From Cunninghamia lanceolata (Eukaryota; Streptophyta; Pinopsida; Cupressales; Cupressaceae): 64,000 nucleotides of DNA. The notes beneath the pieces were generated by a model, which saw only the letters and a list, made by a program, of their open reading frames with translations, was not told where the DNA came from and made no database searches. Positions within the stretch are counted from its first letter, which is position 1. Every line of letters begins with the position of its first letter. The stretch lies in the NCBI GenBank assembly GCA_027924645.1, contig BSBN01000763.1:3162001-3226000 (forward strand). The letters run 5' to 3'. This document shows, one piece after another, positions 61,814-64,000 of the stretch. A program made the translations under genes and the position numbers.

Positions 61814-61919
61814 AGGCACAGTGAGCTCATCAGAGAAACATATTGAATGGCAATGGAAACATCCTAATGCTGCTACTCTATTAGACAGTATGTGCGTGGC
61901 TTCAGCACAGCTCAAACCT
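61814..61919 (+). other. Possible additional exon behind the bHLH gene
   Basis: A stretch bounded by TAG| and CCT|GTAAGT is open in one frame (HIEWQWKHPNAATLLDSMCV) and its second half is conserved in D1 at 50465-50517 with the donor site kept. It could be an alternative 3' exon of the bHLH gene or part of a neighbouring one. Confidence 0.35.
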
Positions 61920-62049
61920 GTAAGTGACTATAAACATAAAAGATTATGGAGTGTGATTTTAATTGTAAATTAAAAAGTTTTAGATTGTGGAATGTGATTT
62001 GAAATGCGGACTCAAAAACATTTATAGAGTTATTATAGAAATTCTTTTA

Positions 62050-62750
62050 TTCATTGTATACTCTCAATATTTATTAAGTGCAAAAGATAGATGATTTGAA
62101 ATGTAGATTCAAAAACATTAAATCATAGAGTGTGATTTGAAATGCTAATTCAAAAGCATTTATATATAGTTATTACTGAAACTCTTTTATTCATTGTATA
62201 CTCTGAATATTTACAAGAGTTTAGTTCTAATTTTTTCAATACTCTTCCATTTCGTTTCCCTTCTCCTCTGCAACTAGCCATCCTCATTCTCAGTGGCGAG
62301 TAACAAAATCTCAGGGCTTTATCACAGTGCCCTTCACCAAGCTTATATGCACTACTGGTTTCTTTTGCTTTTGCTTGGTTAGAGTACATAGCAAATCTTG
62401 TCTCAACATTTTAATAACTTGGAATCAGTTTATCTAGAGGAAGATATTGAATCAGCCTGTGTTTTTTTTTCCTTCCACCTACTGGTTGTTTCAAGCTTTA
62501 GCTGAAGGGATTATCAGTCACCTAATTTCAATTTTTTAAAATTGGAAAAAAATGTTTGGGTTGTTCAATCAATAGTCCAAAATTTTCACTGTTGGAAAAT
62601 GACTTCAATTATTGATCCAACATTTTCCAATTTCAAAAGGTTGCAAATTAAAGTGATTTATACATAAAGTTAGCTATGGTCATCCCACATAGGTTACCAT
62701 AAATGAGAAGATTGGACAAAAAGTAAGAAAAAACTATGCAACATAGAAGA
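62050..62750. other. AT-rich region behind the bHLH gene
   Basis: A ~70-bp motif (GAGTGTGATTTGAAATG...) recurs at about 61990 and 62130. No gene supported. Confidence 0.4.
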
Positions 62751-62752
62751 GG

Positions 62753-63029
62753 CTCTATTTTAACATCATCCACTTCAATGGTCAAACAGTCAATAGCAAT
62801 TTTACACCTCATCCACAACAAAAAGTGGTAGATATTTGTCCTATTTCTATTGGTCAAAATTGACTTGAACATGACAAAAAGACTATTCTTAAACATCTTC
62901 TACTTCAATAGTCAAATGCCAATTTTGGCCAGTAAAAATAGAATAAATATTTACCACTTTTTGGTGTGGATGAGATGTAAAATTGCTATTGATTGTTTGA
63001 CCATTAAAGTGGATGATGTTTAAGTAGAG
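62753..63029. mobile_element. Foldback MITE pair
   Basis: 62883-63029 is a MITE of the 49652 type. 62753-62870 is an inverted half copy, so the whole forms arms of over 100 bp pairing with few mismatches. No coding capacity. The outer duplication was not determined. Confidence 0.75.
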
Positions 63030-63159
63030 TGTGACAAAAAAATTACCTACAAGAAATGTGTATATGTATATATAACTAGTATAGATACATGTATATATAA
63101 TTAGCATATATATTTTAAATACATCTATCTCAACAAAGGTTGAAATGTATTTGAGCAAT

Positions 63160-64000
63160 TTTATTATTATTTTTTTTAAAACAGAAAAGGGGAGAGGGCA
63201 CCCATAGATTAAAAGATATAACAAAATACAAAACCCAAGGTCTAAAGCTAGTCCAGAGAAATAAAACAAGCCGAAATCAACCGGTCAACAACAGCACCAG
63301 GCGTAGCAACATAAAACACAAAAAACGGAAGCAAAATAAATTTCACCCCAAAAAACGGAAGCAAAATAAATTTCACCCGATCGTCCACCTCTAACGAGCC
63401 TTCATGCAAACCAATCATAGGAACGTCCCGAAGGGAAGCCCAAAACCAACACCCGCAACCGCTGCTAAGACAGACACAAAGGAGGCATTCCAGCCATCCA
63501 ACCCAGGCACCTGTTCACCAGAAGTCCCCCAGAAACGTCCACGAGCTGACAACACCAAAACCCACCGCCCCCGCCTCACGCTATAGCTGGAGCAGCCGGA
63601 AGGCCAATCACAGCCAACTCCACTTCCGCAGGCACCTGATTGCCTTCGTCAGGATCCACCAATGCATACCTCGGCATGCTTTGGGTGAGATTAGTAGCGT
63701 GGATCCGGAGGAAACGAGTGACAGTAAATACAACCATTATTCTTTTGAATTTTTTCTTTGTGAGAAGAAAACAATGGGACCTCAGCGCGACCTCTATATA
63801 CCTGCTGCTCAGGGATAGGATACTTGCTTGTAAAGCCCTATAAATCGCTTGATGTGGAGGAGAAGTGCGCAAAATTGCTAGGTTAAACAGGCCGCCAATG
63901 AGAGCATCCCGCTGATCCATATGGTAGGTAGAAACTGCCGCTTCCCATCTATCCACAGAGTAAATGTTTTTGTGAAACAACCTAGCTGCCAGAGCATGAA
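63160..64000 (-). other. Unidentified minus-strand transcript-like region, perhaps LINE 3' end
   Basis: A 134-codon open frame (63980-63576, minus) and an A-rich end (AAAAAAAATAATAATAAAA in minus sense at about 63180-63160) suggest the 3' part of a retroposed sequence running in from beyond the window. The protein, with VTRFLRIHATNLTQSMPRYA, is not recognised. A 31-bp tandem duplication lies at 63317-63379. Confidence 0.35.
63317..63379. repeat. Tandem duplication, 31 bp
   Basis: AAAAAACGGAAGCAAAATAA and the following TTTCACCC occur twice in succession. Confidence 0.9.

Larger units (their letters stand above)
55000..62050 (+). repeat. Segmental duplication copy D2 (with 4.5-kb insertion and intact bHLH)
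   Basis: Counterpart of D1. Host sequence runs to 55834, is interrupted until 60371 and resumes at 60372. It includes the bHLH upstream region and gene. Confidence 0.8.

Overview
This is a repeat-rich nuclear window from a seed plant. I infer a gymnosperm, most likely a conifer, from the very large nested LTR elements, long LTRs, tandem PPR copies and decayed gene pieces with plant GT-AG introns. No prokaryotic or organellar gene set, rRNA, tRNA or CRISPR array was seen. One gene looks intact, a three-exon bHLH transcription factor at 60681-61659 (+).

Layout: (1) 120-2720, a decayed PPR gene made of nine tandem ~301-bp units. (2) 3085-15573, a non-autonomous Sirevirus-like LTR element ('S', minus strand) with an AAAAC target duplication. 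It encodes gag-like and coiled-coil proteins but no recognisable polymerase, and carries two solo LTRs of other families (6456-9854 and 13042-14539), each with its own 5-bp duplication. (3) 15574-16464, exon-like pieces of an unidentified minus-strand gene. (4) About 16465-42534, one Ty3/gypsy chromovirus ('G', minus strand) split by three later insertions: 'C' (17699-23822, duplication ATGTC), copia 'B' (26672-33007, ATATT) and copia 'A' (33863-41137, ATCTC). Subtracting the insertions leaves about 6.3 kb, a normal gypsy length. (5) 42535-49260, mostly anonymous sequence with an L1-type LINE fragment, a 100-bp AT microsatellite and a small tandem repeat. (6) 49270-62050, a segmental duplication. 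Copy D1 (49270-50600) holds a truncated bHLH copy and copy D2 (55000-62050) the intact gene. D2 is interrupted by a 4.5-kb insertion (55835-60371) carrying exons of three unrelated genes (GH9 class C endoglucanase, OEP61-type TPR protein, serine carboxypeptidase) in the same orientation, with Helitron-like features at one end; D1 gives the empty site. (7) 62050-64000, a foldback MITE cluster and an unidentified minus-strand reading frame.

Element S and copia A share LTR termini, a terminal palindrome around a G-run, LTR-internal motifs and several polypurine tracts, so S may be mobilised by A-like copies. Many stop codons lie at former Trp or Gln codons and LTR termini show TG to TA changes, as expected for methylated, silenced repeats. 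The strongest candidates for something undescribed are the array of about 14 hairpins in insertion C, the TGACGTCA-rich array in the 3.4-kb solo LTR, and the exon-carrying insertion with its empty site.

Coordinates of LTR ends and splice sites were read by eye; identities were not computed.
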